A DNA stretch of 64,000 bases from Tolypeutes matacus (Eukaryota > Chordata > Mammalia > Cingulata > Chlamyphoridae): NCBI GenBank assembly GCA_026826555.1, contig JAKSZT010053769.1:3378505-3442504 (forward strand), read 5' to 3'. Shown one piece after another: positions 35,780-48,404 of this stretch. The notes below the pieces were generated by a model. The model saw nothing but the letters and a program-made list of their open reading frames with translations. It was not told where the DNA came from and did not search any database. Each line of letters opens with the position of its first letter. Within the stretch, counting starts at the first letter, position 1. A program made the translations under genes and the position numbers.

Positions 35780-35865
35780 TCTCAATTAGATGAAATGAAA
35801 TACAGTGTGTAAAGCATCTAGCACAGTGCCTGAAGTAGCATTAACTGGTAGTAAAAGTTACTTCT
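35780..35865 (+). mobile_element. Possible MIR 3' fragment (+)
   Basis: The sequence gtgtgtaaagcatctagcacagtgcctg is the typical MIR/L2 tail phrase. It is short and truncated. Confidence 0.45.
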
Positions 35866-38739
35866 ACCATATTCTCAAAGGAGACAACCATCTAATTATT
35901 AATACCTACCAAATCAATGCTCCACATGTCTATAAACACACATGCTTCATTGTGTGTTCAAAGTAGTGCTAGTCTTGGAAGGCATACGATTATAAACCAA
36001 GACACGGTGTTTGTCCTTAAGTTAAGGAGAAAAGATGAAACACAAACTGGGCATGTAAGCTAAGCTATCAAGTAGTGGGTTTATGGTCTTTAAGTACAAT
36101 AAGAATCGAGAAAGGTCAAGGAAGGTATACTAATAGAGCAGGAACAGGAATGAATACTATAGGAAGAGTGGGGACTGAATAGACAGAAGGCAGTTCAAGT
36201 GTTCCTAAGCAAGCACAAAAGTCAAAACGCAGCAACAGGAAGTGGGTGAGCAGGTTTGTGGTCAAAAGGCAACATGTCTGACTCCACTGTCGGTGCATTT
36301 TGGCCTAAAGGGTAAAACTAGACTGCAAATAGCAAGGTGGACTAAGATGATAGAGGATAGTAAGGGGTAAATGGTGAGCTTACTTGCTAGTGAAGAAAGT
36401 AGAGAGTTATTAAAGACTGTGGATCAGGAGTGTAAAATGAGGAGAGCATTATTAACATGGCTTATAAGGGGAAAGAAGATGGACTCAGGATGGCCATTTG
36501 GGAGGCTCAGTCAGTAGCAAGCCAGCCAGCTTGCCTGCTGCCTTTCCTTCCAGTTAAGAGCATTTATTATTCTGGATTCTAAGGACATAAAGATGTATAA
36601 AACATGCCCTCAACTCTTAAGTTGCCTACTGGTAAAATACTGTTTTATAATAGAGACACAGCACTGCATAAATACAGATAAGAAGAAACAAATTAAATGT
36701 GTGGAAAACGATATAACAATAGAGCAGATTAGGCAGCAGCTAGCTGGGCAAAGGAATAAGGTCAGACAGCACATTGTGATCAGGAAATGGTAAGTGATTT
36801 ACTTAAATGTGTGGCAGGTAGGGCAGGAGTGACTTCAGTGATGCAGGAATAAACTTAAGTGGTGGCAGGAGAAATAAAGAAGAAAGCTAAGATTTAATGG
36901 CTAGTCAAGGAAAAATAGTCTGGTTGCATAGGGAAGAAGAAAAACGGCTACAAGATTCCAAAGGAGAGAGAGCAGTGAGTAGTGGGAACATTGTCAATGG
37001 CCTGAATTTGGGGAACAAATTAAGCTTGGGGAAGAAAATATGAGCTCAGATTTCTATTAATGTTAATTGAATAGTAAGATACACAACTGTAAAATTTTGC
37101 TCAGTAGACAATGGGAGATCCATAACTGAAGTTCATGTGATATTCATTGGGAGGCAGAGAGAGGGCAAGGAGAGACAAAACTGCACTGAAGAGTGACATT
37201 CATTACCCGTGTTACTCATTTAAAAACTTAATATACGTAAGGCAGGACCACTTGGGTTGCTAGTTTGTGTTTTGCTCTCTGTGCTCTTTCCTTTCCTTGT
37301 ATTTAAAGCTAGTAGCTTGGCTTTATGGTTCCTTGCCTCATGGATTTTGGCAGAAAGAACAGTAAGAAGAGCCCAAAGTTACAGGTGCTGCTGTTTCTGG
37401 CGTAAAAATCTATTTTGTACCAACAGTCCCTGGATAAGAGAAGAAGGGTCTTTGAGGCAAGAGAGGAAAGAGGAAAAGAGAGAGAGAGAACTGGAGATCT
37501 GGAAGAGGTTGATGCACCCCAAAAATACAGGGGCCAGGTTGGCAGGCTGCCCCTGAGCACTGGACCTGCAAGGACAGTGGGATTCTCAGTGGTCAGCAGT
37601 GTGGCCTCTTGGCTGCCAACTAGAGGGCCAGTGCTGACGTTCTAATGCTCCTTAACATCCAGGGTCTTTATAGATCCCTGATGAGAGGGGAGTCTGAGGA
37701 TGACTTTCTTCCAACCCCACAGGATCAGAGATTAAAATCAGAGCTAAGTTGATATAAAGAAAAGAATAACAGATATTTCTGGCCACATGAATTGATGAAC
37801 TGTGAATTTATGAACTAAATACTCCATATGCTTAAATTGAATCTTAGATATCACTTGATTTAGAGAGTCTGTCTCCCTTGCTAGTCAAGGCTGTAAATTC
37901 CTTAAGGGTTTATATCCCAACAGATAAAGGCTCAATAAAGGATTATTGATAGTGCTGCTAGACTGAAATTAAATGTTATTCCTAAAGGGATTTTGGTGGC
38001 CTACTGTTATGTTTAATGACAGCTGCAGTTAACCAGATAGGTAAAACATAACACTTAGGCTCACCTTAGAAGGGACATATATATATAGAGAGAATATTTC
38101 AGTATAATATGTAATCTGTAAGCAAAGTTATCCACTGGTGCTATGCGAATACCAGAGCAGAATAGTGTGTTGTCCTTCGGAACATTTAGGGCAAGTGATC
38201 AGTAGGAGTCCAAATCTTGAAGATGAAGGCAATAACTAGACACAGTATTCTCTGCACCTCAAGTGCCCCAAAGCTCTTTCTTCTGAACTCCTATCACTAC
38301 CTAACAATACCATTGACATCACTGGTACCATCTAATACTTTCATTGTCACAATTTTCATTTGTTTTTCTCACCTCCACAAAAAGTGTCCAGGAGAACAGG
38401 AATCCTGCCTTTTATCTCCTTTTAGAATTTCTACAAGATCAACAGGTCTTTATCATAAGAGATGCCTAAAAAAATCTTAATTAGGGAACAGGATTTGGTC
38501 TGCTACACAATCCTCATTTAATTAACAGGAGATACACATCTGTTGCTAGTGACTAACTCTGCCAGTTGGCCTAAATCCAATAGAAGAATGAGAATAAAAA
38601 CAAAAAACTGAAAGACAATTGAAAAAGTAGACTATTTTTTTAATCACCTGGTCTATTATCTGTTATTTTCTTACTGTTATTTATGATTACATTTAGGTCC
38701 TAGTTGATGAGAAACAGTAATGAGGGAATACAAAGATCA
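35866..38739. other. No gene recognised
   Basis: About 2.9 kb. Parts of 36080-37130 look like a worn interspersed repeat that I could not name. Around 37250-37650 the DNA is purine-rich with GA runs and overlapping short frames on both strands, none with a domain. Confidence 0.4.
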
Positions 38740-38935
38740 TGGGGTTGGGGTAGGGCTCTACCACTTACAAACTGTGTAATCTTTGCAATCCTCACTTGCC
38801 TTTATGAGTCTTAGGCTCTTCTGTAAAATATGGATAATTGTGAACTCCCTAGAGAGTTAAATCATATACATGAAAATTATTTGACAGGGAGTAAAACACA
38901 ATTTAAAAGGTTATTATTAGGTAATTAGTGTTTCT
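38740..38935 (+). mobile_element. MIR SINE (+)
   Basis: The order ctctaccacttacaaactgtgtaatc, then cttgcctttatgagtctt, cttctgtaaaatatggataattgtgaact and gagagttaaatca is that of MIR. Confidence 0.65.
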
Positions 38936-39539
38936 CCAAAATACTCATTACCATAATGAAGATCACTGGGACTTAATATAGAAAAAGGCAGGGTCTGTCT
39001 TTTACACACTTTGCACCTACTTGTATTACTTTGTAAGATGGTGTTCTTTATTCAGGCCTCATAAGATAGTTTTCCCAATTACGCTGAGATATTTTAGTAA
39101 AATATTATCTTTTTTTTACTAGAGTCTTACACGTTGACTATGGTTATGATTATAAAATCTAGACTTTGGGAAATGTATCAATATCATACCATTTTGTTTT
39201 TAACTTGGACACATGAGCATAAGTGCTTTTCTTGAAGGAAATGGATAAAAGTGCTATTATGCATTCTGGGGCATGTGTAATCTTGATTTAGGGAATAAGG
39301 CAAGTCTTGGGGATGGGGATAGAGCTGGGAGGAGGCACTGCTTAGTCTCCCTGGTCCAAGGGTAGTTGGACCTAAATATCCCAGTATCTAAGGGGGTTCT
39401 TATAATGAGCCAAGCAGAGACAGGCCTGATGTGAATGGCAAATCTACGTTTGCTTTTCTCTAGTGGCAACACCTATCCCTGTAGCAACAGAGATTTCAGT
39501 TTTAGGGAAAGTCTAACCTATAAGTCCTTCAACTGCATG
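38936..39539. other. No recognised feature
   Basis: Unique-looking DNA. Nothing is recognised. Confidence 0.4.
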
Positions 39540-39986
39540 TGTATTAGTCAGGGATCTCTTGGGAAACAGGATCAACAGAAGATATCTGTCAATGAGATTT
39601 TATAAGAATCTTTCACACGACCGTGGGGATGCACAAGTCCAAGTTCCGCAGGCAGGCTGCAAACCAGGGGCTCCGATGAAAGTCCAATGAAAGGTCCTTG
39701 ATGAGTTTCTGGAAGAAGTTAGCTGTCTAAGGATGAGCTGGGAAATTATCTCTGAATGTTGAAATCAATTCCCCTTTTAAGGCATTCAACTGATTGGATA
39801 AAAGCGTCATCCATTGCTGACACAATCTCCCTGAATGATGCAGATGTAATCAGCCATCCACACAGTAAATTCACTGGTGACCAAAGTCCATAGATGCTCT
39901 TGTATTACAATTAGCCCAGTACTTGCTTGACCAAACACCTGGACACAATTACCTGGCCGAGGTGACACATTAGCCTAACCATCACA
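39540..39986 (-). mobile_element. Solo LTR, MaLR/ERVL-type, with 5-bp duplication
   Basis: It is bounded by TGTATTAGTC on the left and CCATCACA on the right, flanked by gcatg at 39535-39539 and 39987-39991. Read on the - strand it starts TGTGATGGTTAGGCTAATGT and ends GACTAATACA, the MaLR pattern, with tataaaatctcat near the 3' part. It is 447 bp with no internal region. A 5-bp duplication is usual for ERVL-MaLR integration. Confidence 0.85.
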
Positions 39987-42264
39987 GCATGTGTCTGAGA
40001 TCAAGTTCTCTCAGTGAGCTGGGAAAACATCCCAGACTGTCCTGGATGCAAGAACAGTCCCTTTTCTGGGGATGGTGTGGAGCATGTCAGGGACACTTAA
40101 GCCTGGAGATGGAGGTGCCCAGCAGAGTGCTTATGAGGGTCATCAGCAACCGTGGTGACAGCATGGTGTCAATACAAAAGAGGAAAGTATGAGAAACTGA
40201 GGGACCTATGCTAGGCATGCATGGAACTGCTGAGGAGGATACTCTGAGGAGGGTTGGGTTCTGGAAGAAATCATGCAGGTTCATTCTATAAGAATTATAT
40301 GAACTTGGGTTTCAAAAAAAAAAAAAAAAAAGAAGATGGAAGTGTAAACTCAATTTTATATCACAGACTAGAGAAGCCACCAATCTAAGAGTTATAGAAT
40401 CACTTAAAAAATAATACCTAACCAATATCCAAAAGGAACTGACCTGGAAACATATTAACTCCAAAAGTGTTGAAACTGCATTGCCAATGAATATTGGTTA
40501 TGTATAAACGTATCAGAAATATTATTTTCTCTATTTTCCCAATTTATTTTCAGGATAACCTTTGGTACCTAATTTCTACAAGTTCTTCTTGTAATATAGC
40601 CCAAACTCAAAATGGAATTGCCTTAGAACTCTTTCAAGAAAATGTTCACATGAAAAAAACACAGCATTTTTCTCTACTTCTACACATTCCCTCCCTCTCC
40701 CTCTATCTCCACACACACACGTACACACAGCTTTCTTAGAAATCTGAAAGGAAATTTTTGGAGATTCAGAATTGTTAACTTTGGAGTTGTCTTTCTTAGG
40801 ATAAGAGGGAGTTTTACAGCTAAATTTTAAGTCTAGGTCAAAGGTAATCAAAAGAACAGAGAATGCCACATTACTCCTTATTTCTTCCAACATGGTTTTC
40901 AGTTCATATGCTGATATTACAGTTGTAAGAAGAAAAGAATGTGCATTGCAAAAGCTCTAGGTGAAAAGTCTCCAATCTATTAAATTGTCCTTTAGTGTAT
41001 TCACTGATTTATGCAATTATGTAAAGAGAATCACTGAAACTTTATTAATCATAAAGATAAGTAATTTACAGATTATAAATATTTAGAGTGCTAAGAGAAT
41101 ATCAAACAGTGGCTTAAGAGTTGAAGGGTTGTTTGATATTAAGCAACAATTAAAAGTTAACAAAGTAGAAAGAAAATTCCATTTAGGCAATATATATAAG
41201 TTTGGGAAGGAGTAATGTTATGTGTAGCCCCATGATTAACCCAAATCTTTTAATAACATTAAAATTCCCAAACTAGAGCCAAGAATGTTTGGTCTATAGT
41301 TGCTTCTCCCTGCTAATTTATTATAGCATACTGCTTTATCTTAAATTCCTGATTTATAGTATAACTTATGGATATTCCAACTGGGATCCTCGAAGCTCTT
41401 AATTTGTTACATATTTTGGCTTCTTTCCAAATTTATGTGAATAGTAACTGATCCAAGAAACAAACAAGAGGAAATGTCTTTGAATAGCATTCTTTTATTA
41501 TCAGGTCATACATATCTCCATTCAGTAAAACAGGCAACCGAATTCTTGAACTGGGCAGTTTAAGAATACGTTTTTGAAATTCAGGTGGGATTAAACAGAA
41601 TGATTTTCTATTCAAACAAGAAAAAGGAACTATGAACTTAACAGGGTCTTAAAAACATGCAGGATGGGAAAAATTCCTCTAAACTATTGCAAAAAAAAAA
41701 CAAAACTTAATAACAGATTTTATCATCTATTTCCTCCTTCTCAAAGGGATGTTTTGTTATCCACTTAGACCGAAGAGCTTGCTTTCAACCAAATTAAGGC
41801 CTCTGATGTAAAGGATTGGAAAGAGGATTTAAAAACCCTCACATACCAATAAACCAAACAATTTCAATAGTCCATTTTATAATGAGGTAGAACAAAGAAC
41901 ATAATGGGTAGCTCCAAAAATAGCAAAGCTCCAAAAGCCTCATTCAGTTAATCTACTGGATGCTTTGCCAAACCTTATCCAAATAACCCAATTATTACAA
42001 TCTACAGAGTAGTGGAAATTCTTACAAAATTGGCTTACACGTGGAATCGCAAATCATGTCTCTATTCGGGTCACAACAATCACTAGGATTGCCTTGTTCA
42101 AGCTTTGCCTCTGGGCTCAACTGCAATTGTGCAAAATGGAAAATAAGGGGATGCATCCAGGTAAAATTCTGGGGATAGATTTAAACCAGATTTTTTGAAA
42201 CCTTAAGAATAGTCCCTCGTATTTGTGATCCAATTCTCTGAAAAACCGTCAAGTTTTAGAGTAG
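39987..42264. other. No gene recognised
   Basis: Unique-looking DNA with an 18-base A-run at 40314-40331 and a CA-rich patch near 40710-40730. Short frames are not convincing. Confidence 0.4.
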
Positions 42265-42430
42265 AGGTCAGGAATTCTGGATTTCCAAACTGAGTTTAGC
42301 TTCCAGTGTGCTGGATGATCATGAGCCTTTAATCTTTGCATCTGTCATTTTGCAATTGTCATATCAGATTGATACAGACCTACCCATAGAGACCCTGCAA
42401 AGATTAATTAAGGTTAAACTGGAAGAAAAA
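42265..42430 (+). mobile_element. Possible MIR-like fragment (+)
   Basis: The sequence ggtcaggaattctggattt, then gatgatcatgagcctttaatctttgcatctgtcatttt and caaagattaattaagg, follows a MIR-like order but is strongly diverged. The 90-codon frame at 42308-42580 overlaps it and shows no domain. Confidence 0.35.
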
Positions 42431-42967
42431 ATTGCACTTGACAAGCCAGGTTCATCTATGTTGCTACATACACCCAGATGCTTCAACAACTGTTCAGATT
42501 ATTTGGTAGCATCCTTACTAAGTAGAGCATTAATTTGTATAATGCATTTCAGCTGCAAAGACTTAAAAAAAAATAATTAAAATGTTTCAGATGGGAAGGG
42601 AAAAACAATGTGCTCCTCTAAGACCTAGCTTGTCATATTTGGTACTATTCACCCATTAATTTTCCTATGGAGAAAATGTCAGTGGACATATGTGCAGAGC
42701 AGTCTCAAGATGAGGAAGGACTTCATATTTCCTTATGACTGGGCATTTATCTAGACCTTCTTTTCTCTTGAAAAGATGGTGAACAGATTTTTAACTTCTT
42801 TTTTTATGTCTTGCTATGGTGCTAGGGCACATGTGGCTATTTGCAACTCTGGTTCATCAAGAACTCTGCTTCTACTTTTCTATCTTCCACTTTCTGTATC
42901 CATATATGCCTAATCATTCATTGACTGAGGAAATCCCTACAACTTTGAAGCTCACCGAGATGGTATT

Positions 42968-43415
42968 TGCTTTAGTCTACTAGGCTGCCAAAAGCAATAT
43001 ACCAGAAATGGGTTGGCTTTTACAGTAGGGATTTATTAGCTTACAAGTTTACAGTTCTGAGGCCACAAAAAATGTTCAAATCAAGGCATCAGCAGGCAAT
43101 GCTTTCTCTCTGAAGACTGGCTGCTGGCAATCTCAGACTGTTCTGTCACATGACAGAGCACATGGCGGCATCTGCTGGTCTCTTCCTTCTCTTCTGGGTT
43201 TTGTTGCTTTCAGCTTCTTGCTTCTGTGGTTTCTTCTTTTCTGAGTTATATTCTCTTATAAATGACTCCAGCAAGAGGATTAAGACCCACTCTGGGCCAT
43301 GCCTTAATTGAAGTAACCTAATCAAAAGCCCTACTAACAATAGGTTTACACCCAAAGGAATGGATTAGTTTTCAGAACTTATTTTCTGGGGTCCGCACAG
43401 CTTCAAACCATCATA
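42968..43415 (-). mobile_element. Solo LTR, MaLR-type, with 5-bp duplication
   Basis: It is flanked by gtatt at 42963-42967 and 43416-43420. On the - strand it opens TATGATGGTTTGAAGCTGTG. It carries a polyadenylation signal in GCTAATAAATCCC, with the conserved aagccaacccatttctggtatatt stretch after it, and ends near ctaaagca. It is 448 bp and non-coding. Its clean ends and readable duplication suggest a younger age than the MLT1 at 33306. Confidence 0.85.
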
Positions 43416-43420
43416 GTATT

Positions 43421-43636
43421 GTTAATTATCATATATCAGGGATCAGTCTGTGCTGATTTCACTGGCACATGCAGATTCAAGGATTCTACAAAATATATTG
43501 GGGGTTGGGATGGTCAAAAGAAAGGAAGTGTACAGAAACACTGAAAAGATTTATCCATTTTCCTTCTGTTGCTATTCAAAAAAATTATTTGAGATTCCCA
43601 TCTTTGAGAGTCATTATTTAGGGAATCTTAAGATAC
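43421..43636. other. No recognised feature
   Basis: Short unique stretch between the solo LTR and the MIR. Nothing is recognised. Confidence 0.4.
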
Positions 43637-43915
43637 CACTTTTGTGATATTGTATAGCATACTGGTTAGGAATATAGGCTTTGGAGCTAGATGCCTAATT
43701 TGAATCCCAATTCTCCCACTTACTGCTTCAGAGACTCTGAACAAGTTATTGAAAACATCTGTGCCTTGGTTTCCTCATCAGTTAAATGGTGACAGGAATA
43801 TTACCTATCATACAAGGTTATTGTAAAGAATAAGAACAATTAAGTACATGCAAAGCACTAAGAACAGTATCTGGTACTTAGTGAGCATGCAATGGATGTT
43901 AAACTATTTAAATTA
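43637..43915 (+). mobile_element. MIR SINE, nearly full length (+)
   Basis: A clear MIR: gctttggagctagatgcctaatttgaatcccaattct, ccacttactgc, ccttggtttcctcatcagttaaatgg, taccta, gttattgtaaagaataag and gcactaagaacagtatctggtacttagtgagc. Confidence 0.85.
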
Positions 43916-43927
43916 TATATTATTTTA

Positions 43928-44121
43928 TTTATTTTATTTTTATTTTTTTTAAAGATTTTATTTATTTATTCATTTATCCCCCCCTTGCTGCTTGTGCTCG
44001 CTGGGTCAGCTAACCACGCCGTGCGGGCGGGCTTGCCCTCACCAGGAGGCCCCGGGAACCGAACCCGGGGCCTCCCATATGGTAAACGGGAGCCCTACTG
44101 ATTGAGCCACAGCCGCTTCCC
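43928..44121 (-). mobile_element. DAS-type SINE monomer (-) with 12-bp duplication
   Basis: On the - strand, box A tggctcaatcagtagg and box B gggttcggttccc are both well kept. A GC-rich body and an A/T-rich tail (43930-43978) follow. The flanking repeat tatattatttta lies at 43916-43927 and 44122-44133. Intact boxes and a perfect duplication suggest a recent insertion, at the end of the MIR. The SINE is transcribed by RNA polymerase III and moves with L1 machinery (family knowledge). Confidence 0.9.
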
Positions 44122-44133
44122 TATATTATTTTA

Positions 44134-44449
44134 AATACCCATATTTTAACTCGGTGTTATTTAATACTCAAGAAAGCTTTACCGCTTTTGAAAACTTTTC
44201 TAAATGTTCAGGTCTATTTTTCTCCTTTAGTAATTACTGAATAGGGAACAAGGCATTCTCAGAATATTTGAGTGCCTTGGGATCACTGCTCTGACCAACA
44301 ATTCTCCTTATAAGTTTTCTGCTCAGCAAAATTTGTGTCTCCAGACACATCATGGACTTGTGAGGACAGATAAGTGACACACTGACACAGATTTTCTTTC
44401 CTTGGTTGACAACTGGTGTGTAGGAAAAACAACCAAAACTCATTGCAAA
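44134..44449. other. No recognised feature
   Basis: Unique-looking DNA. Nothing is recognised. Confidence 0.4.
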
Positions 44450-44810
44450 AAATGATGTACGTTTATTTAGCTCACTTGTCTGCTGCAGATCAGCTGCACA
44501 AGGCTTGCTGGCTCTTTTGATCTCAACTGTGCTTGTTCACATGTTTGTGGTTAGCTGGTGGTAACCTGATCTAGGTTCTTGACTTCCTTCTGGAGGCAGG
44601 AGACAAGTCTAAGCACAGTCTTCTGATGGCAGTGGCAGAAGCAGAAGAGCAAGTAGTAATATGCAAGAGCTCTTAAGCCTTAGTCTTAGACCTAGAGCAC
44701 TGCCACTTCTGACTCACCTTATTGGTCAAAGCAGGTCACAAGATGAAGGGTAAACATTTCTTCCTCCCATGGAAGCGAGGTGGTGGGAAAGAATATTTCT
44801 AAACAAAAAT
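44450..44810 (-). mobile_element. Possible LTR-like fragment, family uncertain
   Basis: The order gctgcagatcagctgcac, gttagctggtggtaacctgatctagg, gatggcagtggcagaagcagaagagcaag and ttattggtcaaagcaggtcacaag resembles an old ERV-type LTR seen in many mammals. Boundaries and family are not resolved. Confidence 0.4.
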
Positions 44811-46214
44811 ACAACACACCATACCAACACAGACATTAAGTGATCACATTAATCTTTTCCACTGTGCCTGAGTATAGTTCTTTAATTCTAAGATGCCTCT
44901 ATAATTGCCTGGAAACCTACTAAACATGGAGGGGAAAAATAAAAATGCTGAGACTTCTGGTTCTGCAAGTTTTTAATATCATTTATAGAATATAAAGGTC
45001 TGGACCTTGAATTTTATTTTTCTATAATAGAAAGCATCACATTGTTATTTTTTGGAATGAATGTTATATTTAGCTATTCAACTGTAACTGAGTTCGGTGA
45101 AATAAAATGATGTGTAAAGGGAGACAAGCTGGGCCTTGCATTTAAACATTTACATACACATCTCAAACATCAACTCATATATGTACATATATATTAAATA
45201 TCAATTGAAAATTGACATTAGATTTTAAAATACCTATAATTTATCCATTACTTATATTATGCTTTATAAACAGAACATATTTAGACTATAGTAGTTTATT
45301 ACTTTTCATTTAAAAGCATCCATACATTTAATCTTTCAGTTTTGAAACTAAAAATGGAGAAGAGTGCATATATAAATATAATACTTTACTAGCCACATGT
45401 AGTCCACTTATTTTAAACTATACTAACAAAACCTAAACATGATTTATATTTTTTCATTGTTTTTAGAAATTAAAAAATTAAAATAACTTCAATCTTTACT
45501 CTTCCAAATGGTTTTCTTCACAATGACTTTAACAAAATAATTATAATTTATTAAAATGAGTGAAATTTAGAGAATTTAACATAAAATATTTTACCGCAAT
45601 TTGATTTTTATAAACTATCACTGCATGCATATATATAGAGAGAGGGAGAAAAATCTTATAACTATAATAAGCTAGAACGAAGAAAGAGGTTTCATGTTCA
45701 ACTGATGCAAAATTACTGAAGTCACCACAGTGGGTGGAATAAAGAGATTTGATTCTTACCCTTAGATGAGTACATTTGCAACAAGTCAACTTTCACATTT
45801 TTATGAAAAAGATACATCTTAATCAAGCCATTGATCACAATGAGTCAATTCCTAAAGGTTTAAATTGCTTTTATTTAATTGACATAAATTTAAAAATAAA
45901 ACTTAGTGTTCCCATAGGTAGAAAGAAATTTCAGCAACTATGAGGCCTAAGTGCTACTATTTTTAAAAGGACTTTTGAAAATAAAGTGAGGATGGACAGA
46001 AATTAAATTTACAAAAGCAGTGGAAACAATGTAAGTGTAAAGTTGCTTCAGGAGCTCTTAACAATGAAAGCTAGTTTCATCTGGTCATTGGGTCTGATCT
46101 GTCCCTCCCTCCCTGTCCATCCCTTCACTGCTCATTCATAGCCTCTGGCTTATTCCCCACAGCCTCTCTTTGTGTAGATCTCTAGACAGGAGCCATTGGT
46201 ATTCAGGGAGATTG
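44811..46214. other. No recognised feature
   Basis: AT-rich unique-looking DNA. Nothing is recognised. Confidence 0.4.
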
Positions 46215-46812
46215 CGCTATTATGAACTAAATATACTGTGTAAACTCAGAGTTAATAATTAGAATATAGGTCACCAGGAAATAGAAGGACGGTAGAGAAG
46301 GGAAAGCTAAGGGTTAATCTGTGCAGAACTGGTAAAAAGATTGTAAATCTTTGGTAATGAGTAGAAATGGTGGAAGCATATCATAGTGTTTGTAACTATT
46401 ACTAGCAGAGCTATTATACTGGTATGAGTGGTTGAAAGGGAAAATCTAAGGTCACATATATTACTGGAAGGAAAGATAAAAACTGTAACATGGGATTGTA
46501 TAAGATAGTAAAATCTCACATAAAACATGAATATGGGTGATATTGCATTTATAAGACTGTTTTTACAAACTATAAATACAAATATACCAGAGAAGAGGAA
46601 AAAGAATAGCAGCTATGAATGGAATGGGAAGCATAGAGAGGTGATGAGTTTTGTTTTTTCTTTATTATTATTATTGGAATAATGAAAGTGCTCTAAGAAT
46701 GACTGAAGTGATGAATGCACAAATATGCGATTACACTGAATACCAATGATTGTACACTTTGGAAGGATTTATGCTTTATTAATATGTATCAATAAAAATT
46801 ATTAAAAAAAAC
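46215..46812 (+). mobile_element. 5'-truncated L1 3' end (+)
   Basis: It matches 8300-8890 along its whole length, starting gctattatgaactaaatat and ending atgtatcaataaaaatt, followed by A/CA-rich sequence at 46802-46830. It is the same 3'UTR lineage as the deleted L1 at 6985-8905, with substitutions and a few indels. Confidence 0.85.
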
Positions 46813-46830
46813 ACACACAAAAACCAAAAA

Positions 46831-48404
46831 ACCTTATTGTCAGTGTTCCTAAGTTCCCTGCTTCCTAGTTAGAAGCACTCATCCTCTCTTTAAAGATTTG
46901 ATAACATTTCCCCTTCTGCCTTTATAAGCACTTTCATAGTCCTAAAATAAAGTAACCTGAGGACTTGAACAGGACTGTGGTATGGACTTTGCAAGCTTCA
47001 CTTTTTTTCCACACAGATGACTATCTTAACAGGGACATATTTCCCATATGTTTTCACCTTCAAGAATTTGAATTAACTGATTTATTATATATTTCTCAAC
47101 ACTGAGAGAGAGAGAGAGGAAGTGGTGAGTCCAGGAATTTAGATTCAAGCTTACATTCAAACAATACATTTCATTTAGGAGAATAAATTGCAATAATTAT
47201 TTCATGCCAATTTTATTCTATTCACTATTAGCTAAATGTAAAATATAAAATGTCCTACTAAAATAGATGCTTGAGAAAATTAGGGAAAATCATCCGACAT
47301 GCTCAAAAGAAATCCCACCAAGGTAGATTTTTCAAAATCTATCTTTAACTGAAAACATTTAATGCAGCTTTCATAATTTCCAAGTGCAGCCTCAGCCCTA
47401 GGCCAATTTGATCCAAGCTATTTTTATAAAATGCAATGCATAAAAAGAGAGTAAAAGCATTGTTAATGCCTGGATGCACACCAGTGCAAAATTAAATATA
47501 AGGAAAAATCATTAATATAAAAAATGTATGTACCATTGGAAATTTGAAATAAGAACTTGACTTTAAAAGGCAGCAGTTTCTGTATCAAAAGAATATTTCA
47601 TTTAACTTTATGATGTTGAGTGGACACCCTGCCTTTTAGAACTCTAACATGGGATTGAACAAAATAACTTCATTTTTATGAATAGCTTTCCAATCTTCTT
47701 TCAAATTTCTTTAGAAAAATCAGAGACCATTTAAAATAATATCAAAGTTATATTTCATCAACCTAGGAAAACATACATTGGAAAAGCAGAAGAAGATTAT
47801 ATCTTCCTTAGGGATCTAGGGTAATATGAAGGCAATGGTGGAAAAATTTGAGTTAAAGAATTCCATTTGTTATAATCAATTTTTTTAAAGGCATAGATAA
47901 AATATATAATCTTTTTAATGTTATAAAATATGACATGGTGAGAGGACAAATTTGGAATTAAGAATAATTCTCAATCTTATTCATTAACTTTATTTTGGTG
48001 TGATTTATTAATTAATAGAGATAATAGCTGAAGATTTCTAAATTCTCATTTCTTAGGAGAAATAGCTCACCCACTATTATTCTACTTGACGTTTCATGCC
48101 TTTACGTGAAGGCTATTATTTTTCAGTTATCTATTCTCTTCTGGTTCAGGCATTTATATTTGATATACACCAAAGCTAAATCTTTACTTCAGATATAAAT
48201 ATTGATCCACTTTTATAATCTAAGCTTCACATTCTACAAACTATAAGAAGACATAAAAGACAACTTTAATATTCTACCACATACAATGGGGGGAGGGGAA
48301 GCACAATAGGAATACCTGGGAAAATGTTTTTTAAAAACCCCAAAATACAGTAGTTAAAAAAAAAAAAAACACACAAAAATAGTAGTTAATTTTCTCTGTG
48401 TTCT
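46831..48404. other. No repeat recognised; would include the 3'UTR of the - strand exon
   Basis: AT-rich DNA. On the - strand, downstream of the stop at 48405, ATTAAA occurs in gaatattaaagttgtc (about 48265-48275) and AATAAA-type words occur near 47990, so this stretch could hold a 3'UTR. No other feature is seen. Confidence 0.4.

Noticed and set aside
42308..42580. 90-codon open frame on +
   Set aside because: Overlaps a MIR-like fragment and has no recognisable domain.
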